The translations under genes and the position numbers were made by a program. Positions 1-10,467 of a DNA stretch of 64,000 nucleotides are shown here, one piece after another. The stretch's first letter is position 1; each line of letters begins with the position of its first letter. Origin of the DNA: an uncultured Pelagibacteraceae bacterium (lineage in GTDB: Bacteria; Pseudomonadota; Alphaproteobacteria; Pelagibacterales; Pelagibacteraceae); contig CACETY010000004.1 in NCBI GenBank assembly GCA_902562645.1, positions 1 through 64,000 on the forward strand, read 5' to 3'. The notes under the pieces are model-generated. The model worked only from the letters and a program-made list of their open reading frames with translations. It was not told the DNA's origin and made no database searches.

Positions 1-660
1 CAAGCTGCAGCAGCTGCCCACTCTCTAGGTACTCCACTATCTACAATAAAAATTATATCTCAAGATTTGTATAATAATTTTAAAAATAATAAAGAATTAA
101 AAAAAGATGTTGAATTACTTCTAAGTCAAGTTGATAGATGCAACATAATATTAAAAAAACTGTCTTTAAATCCTGTAGTTGAAGATGATTTTATAGATAA
201 GGATATTACTATTTATAACTATGTGAAAGAAATTGTGAACTCTTTTAAAGAAATATCAGATAAAAATTTTATCATCAATACTGAGCAGAACTATAATTCT
301 TTTGAAATTTCTAAATCTATTGAAGTTGTTTATGGTATAAGAAATTTTATTGGAAATGCAAATAAGTTTGCAAAAAAAAATATTTATATTTCCATAACAA
401 GTGACAGTGAAAACTCTTCTATATCAATTGAAGATGATGGTTTGGGATTTCCAAAAGATATATTAACTAAAATTGGAGATCCATACATAAAATCTTTACA
501 ATCTAAAAACAAATCAAGAGCAGGGTTAGGTTTAGGAATATTTATAGGTAAGACTTTATTAGAAAAAAATAAGGCAAAACTTTTAATTAGAAATTCAGAG
601 ACCAGAGGTGGTGCTGAAATTAAAATAGAGTGGTCAAATAAAGATTTAATTAGTCTTTAG
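1..660 (+). CDS. Sensor histidine kinase, C-terminal part (RegB/PrrB-like), truncated by window start
   Basis: Frame 1 is open from base 1: [20 protein letters not shown] (H-box) continuing into the listed ORF; N-box/G-box ([30 protein letters not shown]). Confidence 0.85.
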   Translation, partial: QAAAAAHSLGTPLSTIKIISQDLYNNFKNNKELKKDVELLLSQVDRCNIILKKLSLNPVVEDDFIDKDITIYNYVKEIVNSFKEISDKNFIINTEQNYNSFEISKSIEVVYGIRNFIGNANKFAKKNIYISITSDSENSSISIEDDGLGFPKDILTKIGDPYIKSLQSKNKSRAGLGLGIFIGKTLLEKNKAKLLIRNSETRGGAEIKIEWSNKDLISL

Positions 661-2450
661 TGAAGTTTTTTATTTTCAAATAGTCCACTTAATTGATCTA
701 TCATTACATCTCCAAGTTCTTGTACATCGGAAATTTTGATTGCTTTTTTATAATATCGAGATACATCGTGACCAATTCCTATAGCTAATATTTCTACTTC
801 ACTTTTATTCTCAATAAATTTAACAATTTTTTTCAAATTTTTTTCTAAAAAGTCTCCTGAATTTACTGATAATGTTGAGTCATCTACTGGTGCTCCATCT
901 GAAATAACCATAAGGATTTTTCTTTCTTCTTTTCTTTTTTTTAATCTATTAAATGCCCACGTTATAGCTTCACCATCTATATTTTCTTTTAATAAACCCT
1001 CTTTTAGCATCAAACCTAAATTCTTTTTTGATTGTCTCCAATGAGAATCAGCACCTTTATAAATTATATGTCTTAAATCATTAAGTCTTCCTGGGTTTTT
1101 TGTTTTACCCAATCTATTCCACTCCTGGCGACTTTTACCACCTTTCCAATTTTTCGTTGTAAAACCTAGTATTTCAACTTTAACCGAGCATCTTTCTAAG
1201 GTTCTGGATAAAATATCAGCACATATTGCAGCTATTGTTATTGGTCTACCTCTCATTGACCCAGAGTTGTCAATTAAAAGTGTCACAATTGTATCTTTAA
1301 AGTCTAAATCTTTTTCTTTTTTAAATGATAAGGAGTTATACGGATCAATTATAATCCTAGGTAATTTTGAACTATCTAACAATCCTTCTTCTAGATCAAA
1401 TTCCCATGATCGATTTTGTTTTGCCATTAATTGTCTTTGTAATTTATTTGCTAACTTAGTAATTAAATCTTGAAAACTTGTAAGCTGTTGGTCTAAATTT
1501 TTCCTTAGTTTTTGAATTTCCTCAGCAGTATCCAAACTTTCTGCTTTAGCAACTTCATCAAATTCAGTAGTAAATATTTTGTATTCTTTATCGCTTATAC
1601 TTAAATTTTTTTTTTGTATAACATTTTCTGACTCGGCATCCTCGTTATTTTCACTACCAAGCTGATCTTCAAGTCTAAACTCATTTACATCATCCTCGCT
1701 ATCCATTCCTTGGCTTATATTTTCATCTTCGCTTGTTTTGCTAGAGTCATTATTATCTTTGTCTTCATTGTTATTAGAATTATTTTGATCTTGCGTATCA
1801 TCATTTTCTTCATTTTCTTTTTCAGTTGTTTCATCATTTTCAAATATATCCATGCTTTCTAAAATTTCAGAAAATTTAGCATTATATACTTCTTGATTTT
1901 CTAGATTTTGTTTTAAAAATTCAAAGTGTTTATCTATTGATTTATTAAAATCTTTTTCCCAAAATTTAAGAATTTCTTTATTTTCTGGGTATAATTCGAC
2001 ATCAAAAAACTTGTTTGTCATATAAATTTCAAAAGCATCAATAATATTTGTATCTTCTTTTTTTGTTATTTTTTCTTGTTTAAAATGTAGAAGTCTATTT
2101 TTATAATTTTCTTTAAAATTTTTGGAAATTCCTTTTAGCATCTCTGAGCCAAGTAATTCATATCTTACCTTTTCTGTAAGCTGGTATAATGTTCTGCATG
2201 ATGGATTCTGTGGGTTGTTTTTATTTAATAATTTTCTGTTTGAAAATCTTCTTTTTAAGGCCTCAGAATCTGTTTCAGCCCTTAGTTTTTTAAATTGATT
2301 CTTATCATTAATATTTTCAATTTCTCCAATATCATAAACTTTTTCGTCATTTTTTTTATTTTTAACAGCTCTATAGTCGTCTGAAATTACTTTATAAGTT
2401 GATTGAAGAGCTTGTTTAAATTTTTCTTTAATACTATCTTCTTTGTTCAT
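657..2450 (-). CDS. cobT: Cobaltochelatase CobT-like protein (VWA domain, acidic central region)
   Basis: MIDAS-type [14 protein letters not shown], acidic linker, adjacent to CobS-like AAA+ protein. Start at MNKEDS (2450) preferred over the ORF-track start because it abuts the cobS stop. Confidence 0.85.
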   Translation of the reverse strand: MNKEDSIKEKFKQALQSTYKVISDDYRAVKNKKNDEKVYDIGEIENINDKNQFKKLRAETDSEALKRRFSNRKLLNKNNPQNPSCRTLYQLTEKVRYELLGSEMLKGISKNFKENYKNRLLHFKQEKITKKEDTNIIDAFEIYMTNKFFDVELYPENKEILKFWEKDFNKSIDKHFEFLKQNLENQEVYNAKFSEILESMDIFENDETTEKENEENDDTQDQNNSNNNEDKDNNDSSKTSEDENISQGMDSEDDVNEFRLEDQLGSENNEDAESENVIQKKNLSISDKEYKIFTTEFDEVAKAESLDTAEEIQKLRKNLDQQLTSFQDLITKLANKLQRQLMAKQNRSWEFDLEEGLLDSSKLPRIIIDPYNSLSFKKEKDLDFKDTIVTLLIDNSGSMRGRPITIAAICADILSRTLERCSVKVEILGFTTKNWKGGKSRQEWNRLGKTKNPGRLNDLRHIIYKGADSHWRQSKKNLGLMLKEGLLKENIDGEAITWAFNRLKKRKEERKILMVISDGAPVDDSTLSVNSGDFLEKNLKKIVKFIENKSEVEILAIGIGHDVSRYYKKAIKISDVQELGDVMIDQLSGLFENKKLH

Positions 2451-3424
2451 TAAATTTGAATATTGATCATTGACTCTGGCAGTTCTTCCCCAAAACATCT
2501 TTGATAATATTCAGCAATAGTATTCTTCTCAGCATCATCACATTTATTTAAAAATGTTACTCTAAATGCATATCCAATATCTTTAAAAATTTCAGAATTG
2601 TCCGCCCAATGTAAAACTGTTCTAGGACTCATTACTGTCGATATATCACCTGCCATAAAACCTTTCCTAGTAAGTGAAGCTACTTTTATCATATTTGAAA
2701 CTTGTTCTTTACCTTTAGGATTATTTAAATTTTTATTTTTACCTAATATAATTTCCATTTCTTTATCTAAACTAAGATAGTTTAAAGTAGATACAATATT
2801 CCATCTATCCATTTGTCCCTGATTAATTTGTTGTGTACCATGATATAATCCGGTTGTATCACCTAGACCAACAGTATTTGTTGTTGCAAAAAGTCTAAAA
2901 AATTTATTTTGTTTAATTACTTTATTTTTGTCTAATAGAGTAAAACTACCTTCTGACTCAAGTACTCTCTGAATAACGAACATTACATCTGGTCTTCCAG
3001 CGTCATATTCATCAAAAACTAAGGCTACGGGATTTTGAATTGACCAAGGCAATATTCCCTCTTTAAATTCAGTTACCTGTTTACCATCTTTGATTACGAT
3101 TGAATCTTTACCTATTAAATCAATCCTACTTACATGACTATCGAGATTAATTCTTATACAAGGCCAGTTTAGCCTAGCAGCAATTTGTTCGATGTGAGTT
3201 GATTTTCCAGTTCCATGGTATCCTTGAATTAAAACTCTTTTGTTAAAAGAAAATCCTGACAAAATAGCTAATGTTGTGTCTTTATCGAACTTATAAGTTT
3301 TATCGATTTCTGGAACATACTCACTTGATTTTGAAAATGCATCAATTTCCATGTCACTTTCAATACCAAAAGTTTGCTTAATAGATAACTTAATGTCAGG
3401 GGTATGGTTAATATTTGGTGTCAA
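2450..3424 (-). CDS. cobS: Cobaltochelatase CobS-like AAA+ ATPase
   Basis: Walker [10 protein letters not shown], Walker [11 protein letters not shown], sensor ATTNT. Confidence 0.9.
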   Translation of the reverse strand: MTPNINHTPDIKLSIKQTFGIESDMEIDAFSKSSEYVPEIDKTYKFDKDTTLAILSGFSFNKRVLIQGYHGTGKSTHIEQIAARLNWPCIRINLDSHVSRIDLIGKDSIVIKDGKQVTEFKEGILPWSIQNPVALVFDEYDAGRPDVMFVIQRVLESEGSFTLLDKNKVIKQNKFFRLFATTNTVGLGDTTGLYHGTQQINQGQMDRWNIVSTLNYLSLDKEMEIILGKNKNLNNPKGKEQVSNMIKVASLTRKGFMAGDISTVMSPRTVLHWADNSEIFKDIGYAFRVTFLNKCDDAEKNTIAEYYQRCFGEELPESMINIQI

Positions 3425-3941
3425 TTTTATCCTTATATGTATTTTTTAATTGAGTGTAAGCTAAAGTTATTACTTTAAGCTTGTCTTCAAATTTTTTATT
3501 ACCAGAATTCATATCAGGGTGAAATTTTTTGACAAGCTTTTTAAATTTTTCTTGAACTTTTTCCCATTTTAATCCAACACTAATCCCTAATATATTAAAG
3601 GCTTTTAAATCATTGTTATTAAATTTAAATTTATTCATATTATTAAAATCATTATTAAATTTAAATTTATCCATCTCATCTTTCAAAGCATTGCTCCAAA
3701 GAACTTTAAAAAAATTATCTGATGAACTAAAACTTTGTGTTGGTTTGTGCCAAGTCATATCAGACCTTAAAAAATCAACTATTTGTTGATCGCTCATACC
3801 TGTAAAATAATTCCAACTTTTATTAAATTCTTTAACATGGTTTAAACATAGTAATCTATAATCTTTACTGTTATCTCTTTCTTTAGGTGCTTTAAAAAGA
3901 CCTTCCTCTGAACAATTATTCCAATCACAAATATTTTTCAT
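3408..3941 (-). CDS. J-domain (DnaJ-like) protein
   Basis: C-terminal J-domain with HPD: KKFHPDMNSGNKKFEDKLKVITLAYTQLK. Confidence 0.8.
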   Translation of the reverse strand: MKNICDWNNCSEEGLFKAPKERDNSKDYRLLCLNHVKEFNKSWNYFTGMSDQQIVDFLRSDMTWHKPTQSFSSSDNFFKVLWSNALKDEMDKFKFNNDFNNMNKFKFNNNDLKAFNILGISVGLKWEKVQEKFKKLVKKFHPDMNSGNKKFEDKLKVITLAYTQLKNTYKDKIDTKY

Positions 3942-3961
3942 AGTGTATAATACTTTATAAA

Positions 3962-4222
3962 ATGAATATTAATCAATTAATTGAAACTGTAGAAAAAAAA
4001 ATTTTGTCGCAGGATTGTATTTCAAAAGTTTATATAGAGGACAAGTCTTTTTTACACAAAAATCACAAATCTAATGAAAATGGAAAATTTCATATTGTTC
4101 TTTCGATTAAGTCTGATGAGTTAAAGAATAAAAGTAAGTTATACTCAACAAGATTTATTTATAAAATTTTAGACAATGAATTAAAAAATTATATTCATTC
4201 ATTACAAATCAAATTACTTTAA
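3962..4222 (+). CDS. bolA: BolA family protein
   Basis: 86 aa, BolA-like fold pattern (SHKSNENGKFHIVLSIKSDEL...RFIYKILDNEL), divergent from the J-domain gene. Confidence 0.75.
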   Translation: MNINQLIETVEKKILSQDCISKVYIEDKSFLHKNHKSNENGKFHIVLSIKSDELKNKSKLYSTRFIYKILDNELKNYIHSLQIKLL

Positions 4223-5317
4223 ACTGCTAGAAATGTATTTTTTTAAATTTGAGGGACTGATCTGAAAGTCAACTATTATCTTTCCAAAATCCTTTATTAA
4301 AATTAGGTTAATGTTATTTGAATTATTTTTCTTATCGCTTCTCATATAATTCATAATTTTAGATACATGTTTTTTTTTAAACAATTTTTCAATTTTTGGT
4401 TTCATCTCAATTTTATTAATATGATCTAAAATAATATTAAATTTTTGTTTTGATAAAATTCTTCTTTTAAAACTGAATTCTACAGCATTTTTAATACCTA
4501 AAATTACAGCTTCTCCATGATTTAATTTTTTAGAAAAACCTAAAGTAGACTCATAAGAATGAGCAAAGGTATGGCCTAAATTTAATACCTTTCTGTAGTT
4601 TTTCTCGTTCTCATCTTTTTCAACAACTTTTTTTTTCAAATTACAGCTTTTAATTATGGATCTTTCAATGAAAGGTGACTTTAATTTTAAAATTTTTTTT
4701 AAATTTTTGTCTAAATATAGAAAATTATTAAAATTATCAATAATACTACTTTTAAATATTTCAGCATATCCACAAATAATTTCTCTTTCTGGTAAAGAAG
4801 CTAAAATATTCATATCAGAAATAACTAAATCAGGTTGATAAAAACTTCCAATCAAGTTTTTTCCAAATTTATTATTTACTCCTGTTTTGCCTCCTATTGA
4901 TGAGTCCACTTGAGACAGTAAAGTTGAGGGAATATTTACAAATTTCATACCTCTTTTAAATGTACTAGATGCGAATCCAACTATATCTCCAATTATTCCT
5001 CCACCAAAAGAAATAACACAATCCTCTCTATTAAATCTATTTTCAAATAAAACTGTATGAATTTTTTCGATTGTTCGATAATTTTTGTTTTTTTCTGATG
5101 CCGTTATTTCTATTTTAAAAATTTTATTTGTTTTTAACTTTTTGTATAAAAGTCTTTTAAACTTGTTAGGAATATTTTTGTCTGTAACAATTAAACATTT
5201 ATCAAATTTTAGACTATTAGCTTTTAAAATTTTATCAATTTTACCTATTAAATCTCTTCCAATTATAATTGAGTAGTTCTTAGTGCTTGTTTTAATTGAA
5301 ATTTTATTTGTATTCAT
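4214..5317 (-). CDS. aroB: 3-dehydroquinate synthase
   Basis: SFGGGIIGDIVGFASSTFKRG, NLGHTFAHSYE, LNHGEAV. Confidence 0.95.
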   Translation of the reverse strand: MNTNKISIKTSTKNYSIIIGRDLIGKIDKILKANSLKFDKCLIVTDKNIPNKFKRLLYKKLKTNKIFKIEITASEKNKNYRTIEKIHTVLFENRFNREDCVISFGGGIIGDIVGFASSTFKRGMKFVNIPSTLLSQVDSSIGGKTGVNNKFGKNLIGSFYQPDLVISDMNILASLPEREIICGYAEIFKSSIIDNFNNFLYLDKNLKKILKLKSPFIERSIIKSCNLKKKVVEKDENEKNYRKVLNLGHTFAHSYESTLGFSKKLNHGEAVILGIKNAVEFSFKRRILSKQKFNIILDHINKIEMKPKIEKLFKKKHVSKIMNYMRSDKKNNSNNINLILIKDFGKIIVDFQISPSNLKKYISSSLK

Positions 5318-5816
5318 AAATATCTAATATCTTATTTATAATTTCAGCTTTGTCTAATTTATCACAATTAATCCTGTGACTTGACAAGCTATAGAATTTT
5401 GATCTTTCTTTTATTAAATTGTTAATTTGACTCTTAGTAAGATTTATTGCCAATGGTCTTTTCTTGCTTTTATATATTCTTTTTATTATTGTTTCATTTT
5501 TCCAATCTAACCAAAAAGATAAACAATTTTTCCTACACATTTTCCTTATCGAGGAATTTATAAAACCTCCTCCACCTAAAGATATTACAGAATTTTCTGA
5601 ACTAAGAAATTTTAAGGATATTTTTTCTTCAATTTTACGAAAATAATTCTCTCCAAATTTATTAAAAATTTCTGATATTTTACAATCCTCAGTTTCTTCA
5701 ATTTTTTGATCAATATCAATAAATGTTAAGTTTAATTTTTTTGATAGAATTTTGCCAATTGATGATTTTCCAGATCCCATCATTCCAATTAATACAATAT
5801 TTTTATTTGATTTCAT
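5304..5816 (-). CDS. aroK: Shikimate kinase
   Basis: GMMGSGKSSIGK P-loop, FIDIDQKIE, SLGGGGF; overlaps aroB. Confidence 0.95.
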   Translation of the reverse strand: MKSNKNIVLIGMMGSGKSSIGKILSKKLNLTFIDIDQKIEETEDCKISEIFNKFGENYFRKIEEKISLKFLSSENSVISLGGGGFINSSIRKMCRKNCLSFWLDWKNETIIKRIYKSKKRPLAINLTKSQINNLIKERSKFYSLSSHRINCDKLDKAEIINKILDIYEYK

Positions 5817-5871
5817 GAGTTTCTATATTGAAAAAACACAAATATGTCTTATTTTGAAATTATTAAATTAT

Positions 5872-6054
5872 ATGCAATTTACAAAAAATACAAGAAAAGA
5901 CAAAATTTTTAGCTTAGGGGCAATTTTAAAAATTATAATAGCTATTTTCATAATTGTATTTGGCATTATTGTGATTAACCAGATTAATTTGCCTGCCCCA
6001 GATAAACAAATTGAAAAAATTTTACCAAATGAAAATTTCAAAACAATTAAGTAA
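5872..6054 (+). CDS. Hypothetical 60-aa single-pass membrane protein
   Basis: ATG at 5872 (MQFTKNTRKDKIFSLGAILKIIIAIFIIVFGIIVI...). The upstream part of the listed ORF is antisense to aroK. Confidence 0.5.
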   Translation: MQFTKNTRKDKIFSLGAILKIIIAIFIIVFGIIVINQINLPAPDKQIEKILPNENFKTIK

Positions 6055-7765
6055 GATTTTAATTTCTGCTTCTTTTTTTTTGTTTGTTCTATCTGCCCAG
6101 GCTCAGGAAGTTAAAGAAATTTGGTCAGAAATAGAAAAAAAAGAGATTAAAAATACTGAGTCAAAAAATAATGAGGACACATCTATAAATATAGAACAGA
6201 TTGAAGGTGTTAAAGTAAAGCTTTCTGATGAGAATATTGTAGTAGATCAAAATTTAGACAATTCTAATATTTTATTGGCTGGATTATTTGACCCTGATGA
6301 CAATGATTTAAACCTAGATATGTGGTCAAAAACTGATGGAATAAAAATTAAAAAGTTACTAAAAAAAATACAGTCTAAAAATTTATCAAGATTCTCTGAA
6401 AGGTTAATGGATGTAGCATTGTTAACAAACTCTTATGTTCCAAATCAAAATTTCTCAATAAACGAATTCGAAAATTTTACACTTGATCATCTAATTAAAA
6501 AAAAAGATTTTGATTTAGTTGAAGAATTTATACAAAAAAATTCATCAATAAAAGATAAAGAAAGACTAATAAAACACGTAGCCGATTACTACTTGTCATT
6601 AAACAAAATAGAAAATTCATGCTCTGCTATTGATAGTTTGAGTTTAATAACTGATGAATATTTAACATATTTCAAAATTTATTGTTTAATAACTCAAAAT
6701 AAAAAAGATGAGGCTCAGTTGTTGTTTGATCTTAACTCTGAGCTAAATTCTTTAAATGACTTTTTTGTTAAAAAGTTTGAAGTATTGATGGGATATGAGG
6801 ATAATAACTTTATATTGTCTGATGAAAATGTTCTTTATTTCCACCTATCTCATAAAACAGATAAGAATTTTTTATACTATCCATCCGTAGAGTCTGATGA
6901 ATTTATCTGGAAATATTTGTCTAACTCGAATTTACTTAAAAATTTAAATGATTTTAATCTCAGTGATATTGATCAGGTTAAGTTTCTAGAGAAAGCAACC
7001 AGTGAAGGTATTTTTGATGAAAAAGATCTATTGAATTTGTACAAAAAATTCCAATTTGAGATTGATGACCTTATTAATTATGAAGACGCATTGAAAAACT
7101 TACCAGATTATGAAGGAAGAGCTCTTATGTATCAGAGGTTTTTACTTACAGATGATCTTGAAAATAAACTTTCATTATTATCAAAATTGAATAATTCCTT
7201 TGAAAAATCAAATTTTAAAAAATCATTTGACGATGAATTATCTAAGTTGTTAAAAAAAATGGATAAAAAAGAAATTCCTTTAAAGTTTTCTGACTTCTAC
7301 CAAACTAATTTAATTTCTGAAGAAAAAAGAAAAAATAAAATTAAGTTTAATAATGAAGTTTTTCATCAATCAAAAGTATTAAATTATTTTTTGAATAAGC
7401 AAAGCTTACCTAAAACACAAAAATTAACTGACAATTTGTTATCAAAGATGAAAAAAGATAAAAATTACTCTTTCAACTTTAAAGATGTTGTATTACTACA
7501 ATCATTGAGATCAGATGGAATTCAAATAGAGCAAATTGATGAACTTTCTCAATACAAATCTGAATTAAATTCAGAAATTGACAAAATGATTGAGAATAAG
7601 GAGTCTGGCATGATACTATTAAAATTAGTTGAGATTATTGGTGAAAAAGAATTGAATGAATTAAACAGTGAGTCACTAAATTTTGTAATTGAAATTATGA
7701 ATAGAACAAAATTAATTAGCTTGAGAAACGAACTATTGTTGGAAATTCTTCCATTAAAAGTTTAA
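6011..7765 (+). CDS. Hypothetical secreted/periplasmic protein, 584 aa
   Basis: Long ORF with N-terminal signal peptide (LSKILISASFFLFVLSAQAQE). No family recognised. Confidence 0.75.
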   Translation: MKKFYQMKISKQLSKILISASFFLFVLSAQAQEVKEIWSEIEKKEIKNTESKNNEDTSINIEQIEGVKVKLSDENIVVDQNLDNSNILLAGLFDPDDNDLNLDMWSKTDGIKIKKLLKKIQSKNLSRFSERLMDVALLTNSYVPNQNFSINEFENFTLDHLIKKKDFDLVEEFIQKNSSIKDKERLIKHVADYYLSLNKIENSCSAIDSLSLITDEYLTYFKIYCLITQNKKDEAQLLFDLNSELNSLNDFFVKKFEVLMGYEDNNFILSDENVLYFHLSHKTDKNFLYYPSVESDEFIWKYLSNSNLLKNLNDFNLSDIDQVKFLEKATSEGIFDEKDLLNLYKKFQFEIDDLINYEDALKNLPDYEGRALMYQRFLLTDDLENKLSLLSKLNNSFEKSNFKKSFDDELSKLLKKMDKKEIPLKFSDFYQTNLISEEKRKNKIKFNNEVFHQSKVLNYFLNKQSLPKTQKLTDNLLSKMKKDKNYSFNFKDVVLLQSLRSDGIQIEQIDELSQYKSELNSEIDKMIENKESGMILLKLVEIIGEKELNELNSESLNFVIEIMNRTKLISLRNELLLEILPLKV

Positions 7766-7781
7766 AATACTTCAATCAATC

Positions 7782-8303
7782 ATGACAATAAAAACCATTA
7801 TAACTGAACCTAACGAGATTTTAAGACAAGTCTCAAAACCAGTACAATCTGTGGGTAATGAAGAAAGAAAGTTAATGGATGACATGTTGGAAACAATGTA
7901 TGCAGCTAATGGTATTGGATTAGCAGCAATTCAAATTGGTATTCCTAAAAGGATTATAGTAATGGATATTTCAAAAGATGGGGAGAAAAATCCAATGTAT
8001 TTTGTAAATCCAACAATCAAAAACAAAGATAAAGAAAAAACAACATATGAAGAGGGATGTTTATCCGTCCCAGATTATTTCGCTGAAGTTGATAGACCTA
8101 AATATTGTGAGGTTGAATATTTAGATTATAATGGAAAAAATAAAATTTTAGAAGCTGATGGGCTCCTTGCAACTTGTATACAGCACGAAATGGATCATCT
8201 TGAAGGAATTTTATTTATAGACTACTTATCAAAATTGAAAAAAACAATGATTGTTAAAAAATTATCAAAAAGAAAAAATCCTCCTGATAGAATTATTGTT
8301 TAA
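7782..8303 (+). CDS. def: Peptide deformylase
   Basis: GIGLAAIQIG, EEGCLSVP, QHEMDHLEGILF. Confidence 0.97.
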   Translation: MTIKTIITEPNEILRQVSKPVQSVGNEERKLMDDMLETMYAANGIGLAAIQIGIPKRIIVMDISKDGEKNPMYFVNPTIKNKDKEKTTYEEGCLSVPDYFAEVDRPKYCEVEYLDYNGKNKILEADGLLATCIQHEMDHLEGILFIDYLSKLKKTMIVKKLSKRKNPPDRIIV

Positions 8304-9223
8304 TGAGCAAAAAAATTGCTTTCATGGGTACCCCCACCATTTCTGGGCAAATACTCAAATCATTGTATCATAATGGTTTTGATATTGAGGTTGTTTATAC
8401 TCAACCGCCTGTAGCATCAAATAGAGGACAAAGATTAAATAAGTCACCAGTTCATGTTATGGCTGAAATATTAAATATTCCTGTTAGAACTCCTATTATA
8501 TTAGATAACATTGAAGAAAAAAATTTCCTTGAAAAACAAAATATAAGTTTGGGTATTGTTGTTGCTTATGGGCAGATTCTTAAAAAAGATATTTTAGAAA
8601 TTCCAAAAAAAGGATGGATAAATATTCATTATTCACTTTTACCAAAATTCCGAGGTGCAGCTCCCATTCAAAGGGCAATTATGAACAATGAAAAAGCAAC
8701 AGGTATTTCTATAATGAAAATTGATGAAGGTTTAGACTCCGGTCCCGTCTGTAATCAATATTCTATAAATATTTTAGAAAATGAAAATAGTGAGGATCTG
8801 TCTCAAAGATTAAGCAATTTAGCATCTGAAAAAATTCTACAAAATATTGACGATATATTGGATAATAAAGCATCCTTTAAAGAGCAAGATCATAGTAAAT
8901 CTTCATATGCAAAAAAAATTAAAAAAGAAGAAGGAAAAATAAATTGGGAGGACAGTAATTTAAAGATCATAGGAAAAATTAATGGTTTATATCCTAACCC
9001 AGGAGGTTGGTTTGAATTTAAAGGTGAAAGATATAAGATACTAAAAGCAGAAAAATCAATTTTAAGTGGAAAATCAGGATATGTCTTATCAGATAATTTT
9101 GAAATTGGTTGTGGTGAAAATTCAATAAAGATCATTGAGATCCAAAGGCAAGGTAAAACAGTTCAAAAAACTAAGGAATTTCTGCGTGGTAGCCAAATTA
9201 CTAAAGGCACTGATTTGAATTAA
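8303..9223 (+). CDS. fmt: Methionyl-tRNA formyltransferase
   Basis: INIHYSLLPKFRGAAPIQRAI; follows def. Confidence 0.97.
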   Translation: MSKKIAFMGTPTISGQILKSLYHNGFDIEVVYTQPPVASNRGQRLNKSPVHVMAEILNIPVRTPIILDNIEEKNFLEKQNISLGIVVAYGQILKKDILEIPKKGWINIHYSLLPKFRGAAPIQRAIMNNEKATGISIMKIDEGLDSGPVCNQYSINILENENSEDLSQRLSNLASEKILQNIDDILDNKASFKEQDHSKSSYAKKIKKEEGKINWEDSNLKIIGKINGLYPNPGGWFEFKGERYKILKAEKSILSGKSGYVLSDNFEIGCGENSIKIIEIQRQGKTVQKTKEFLRGSQITKGTDLN

Positions 9224-9225
9224 AC

Positions 9226-9966
9226 ATGTTCAGATATCAAATTCTAGTAGAATATGTTGGATCTTCTTTCGTAGGTTGGCAGGTACAAACAAAAGGCAAA
9301 ACTATACAAGGATTAATTCAAAAAAAAATTTCATATCTTTTAAATGAAAAAATTACAATTATTGGTTCTGGAAGAACAGATACCGGTGTTCATGCAATTG
9401 AGCAATCTGCACATTTTGATGTCACTGAAAAAATCCAAAATTTAAACAAATTTTTAAAATCAATTAATTATTTTTTAAATAAATACGAAATAGCCATTTT
9501 AAAAATAAAAAGAAAAAATATGAAATTCCATGCACGTTTTTCTGCGAAAGAGAGAATTTATAAATATATTATTTTTAATCAATTGAGTAAACCTATCCTT
9601 GAAAATAAGCGAGGATGGTTTGTTATTAAAAAGCTTGAATTAGAAATAATGAAAAAAGCAGCAAAAAAGTTAGTTGGAACTCATGATTTTTCAACTTTTA
9701 GAGCATCAGGATGTAATTCAAAGAGCCCAATAAGATCAATTAAATCAGTTAAAATAAAAAAGATAAAAAATAAAATTGAGTTAGAATTTAGATCTCAATC
9801 TTTTTTAAAACAACAAGTTAGATCAATGGTTGGTTGTTTAAAATATATTGGTGAAAAAAAGTGGACATTAAAAAAATTTACAAGTGTTATTAATTTAAAA
9901 AATAGAAATTTATGCGCGCCACCAGCACCAGCAGAAGGATTATTTTTGAAAAAAGTTTTATACTAA
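9226..9966 (+). CDS. truA: tRNA pseudouridine(38-40) synthase
   Basis: GSGRTDTGVHA motif; FLKQQVRSMVG. Confidence 0.96.
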   Translation: MFRYQILVEYVGSSFVGWQVQTKGKTIQGLIQKKISYLLNEKITIIGSGRTDTGVHAIEQSAHFDVTEKIQNLNKFLKSINYFLNKYEIAILKIKRKNMKFHARFSAKERIYKYIIFNQLSKPILENKRGWFVIKKLELEIMKKAAKKLVGTHDFSTFRASGCNSKSPIRSIKSVKIKKIKNKIELEFRSQSFLKQQVRSMVGCLKYIGEKKWTLKKFTSVINLKNRNLCAPPAPAEGLFLKKVLY

Positions 9967-10436
9967 TTTTTCCTATTACCCATTGAGAATTTTTTATTAA
10001 TTCTCCATCTTGACTCTGCTCTTACAATATAGCCACAACAATTTTTTGACTTACATTTACAAGGAAATTGTTTGTAATCTTTATCATAACCAAACCCATA
10101 ATCACAAGTTAGCTCCTCACCTTTTTTGATATCTTTTATAGCCTTAACCCAAATTTTAAGTCCCTTACCATCGTAGTCACAGTTATTCTCACATGAGTGG
10201 TTTATTAAACCAGCTGTATTCCATGGGAAATCTCCATCGAGATCATATCTTTTATTTACTGTAAATAAGTATATTGGTTTACTATTGTCGTATTTATCAG
10301 AATTCTCAGTTTGCTTTTTGGTAATTAATTTTCCAATGTAATCTATTATTTTTTCACCTTCTTTTATATCTCTTGTGGCGTAAAGTCCTTTACCTTTTTT
10401 ATCAATATCAGACTTTTTAATCCTATATAATTTCAT
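9963..10436 (-). CDS. SET-domain lysine methyltransferase-like protein
   Basis: GKGLYATRDIKEGEKIIDYIG, LINHSCENNCDY, GEELTCDYGFGY, post-SET-like CKCKSKNCCGYI. Confidence 0.88.
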   Translation of the reverse strand: MKLYRIKKSDIDKKGKGLYATRDIKEGEKIIDYIGKLITKKQTENSDKYDNSKPIYLFTVNKRYDLDGDFPWNTAGLINHSCENNCDYDGKGLKIWVKAIKDIKKGEELTCDYGFGYDKDYKQFPCKCKSKNCCGYIVRAESRWRINKKFSMGNRKN

Positions 10437-10467
10437 ATCTTTGTATTTATTGATTAAAAAAATATTA

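Noticed and set aside
1267-1473. 68-aa plus-strand ORF inside cobT
   Set aside because: Antisense to a convincing VWA coding region; typical AT-rich shadow ORF with no family signal.
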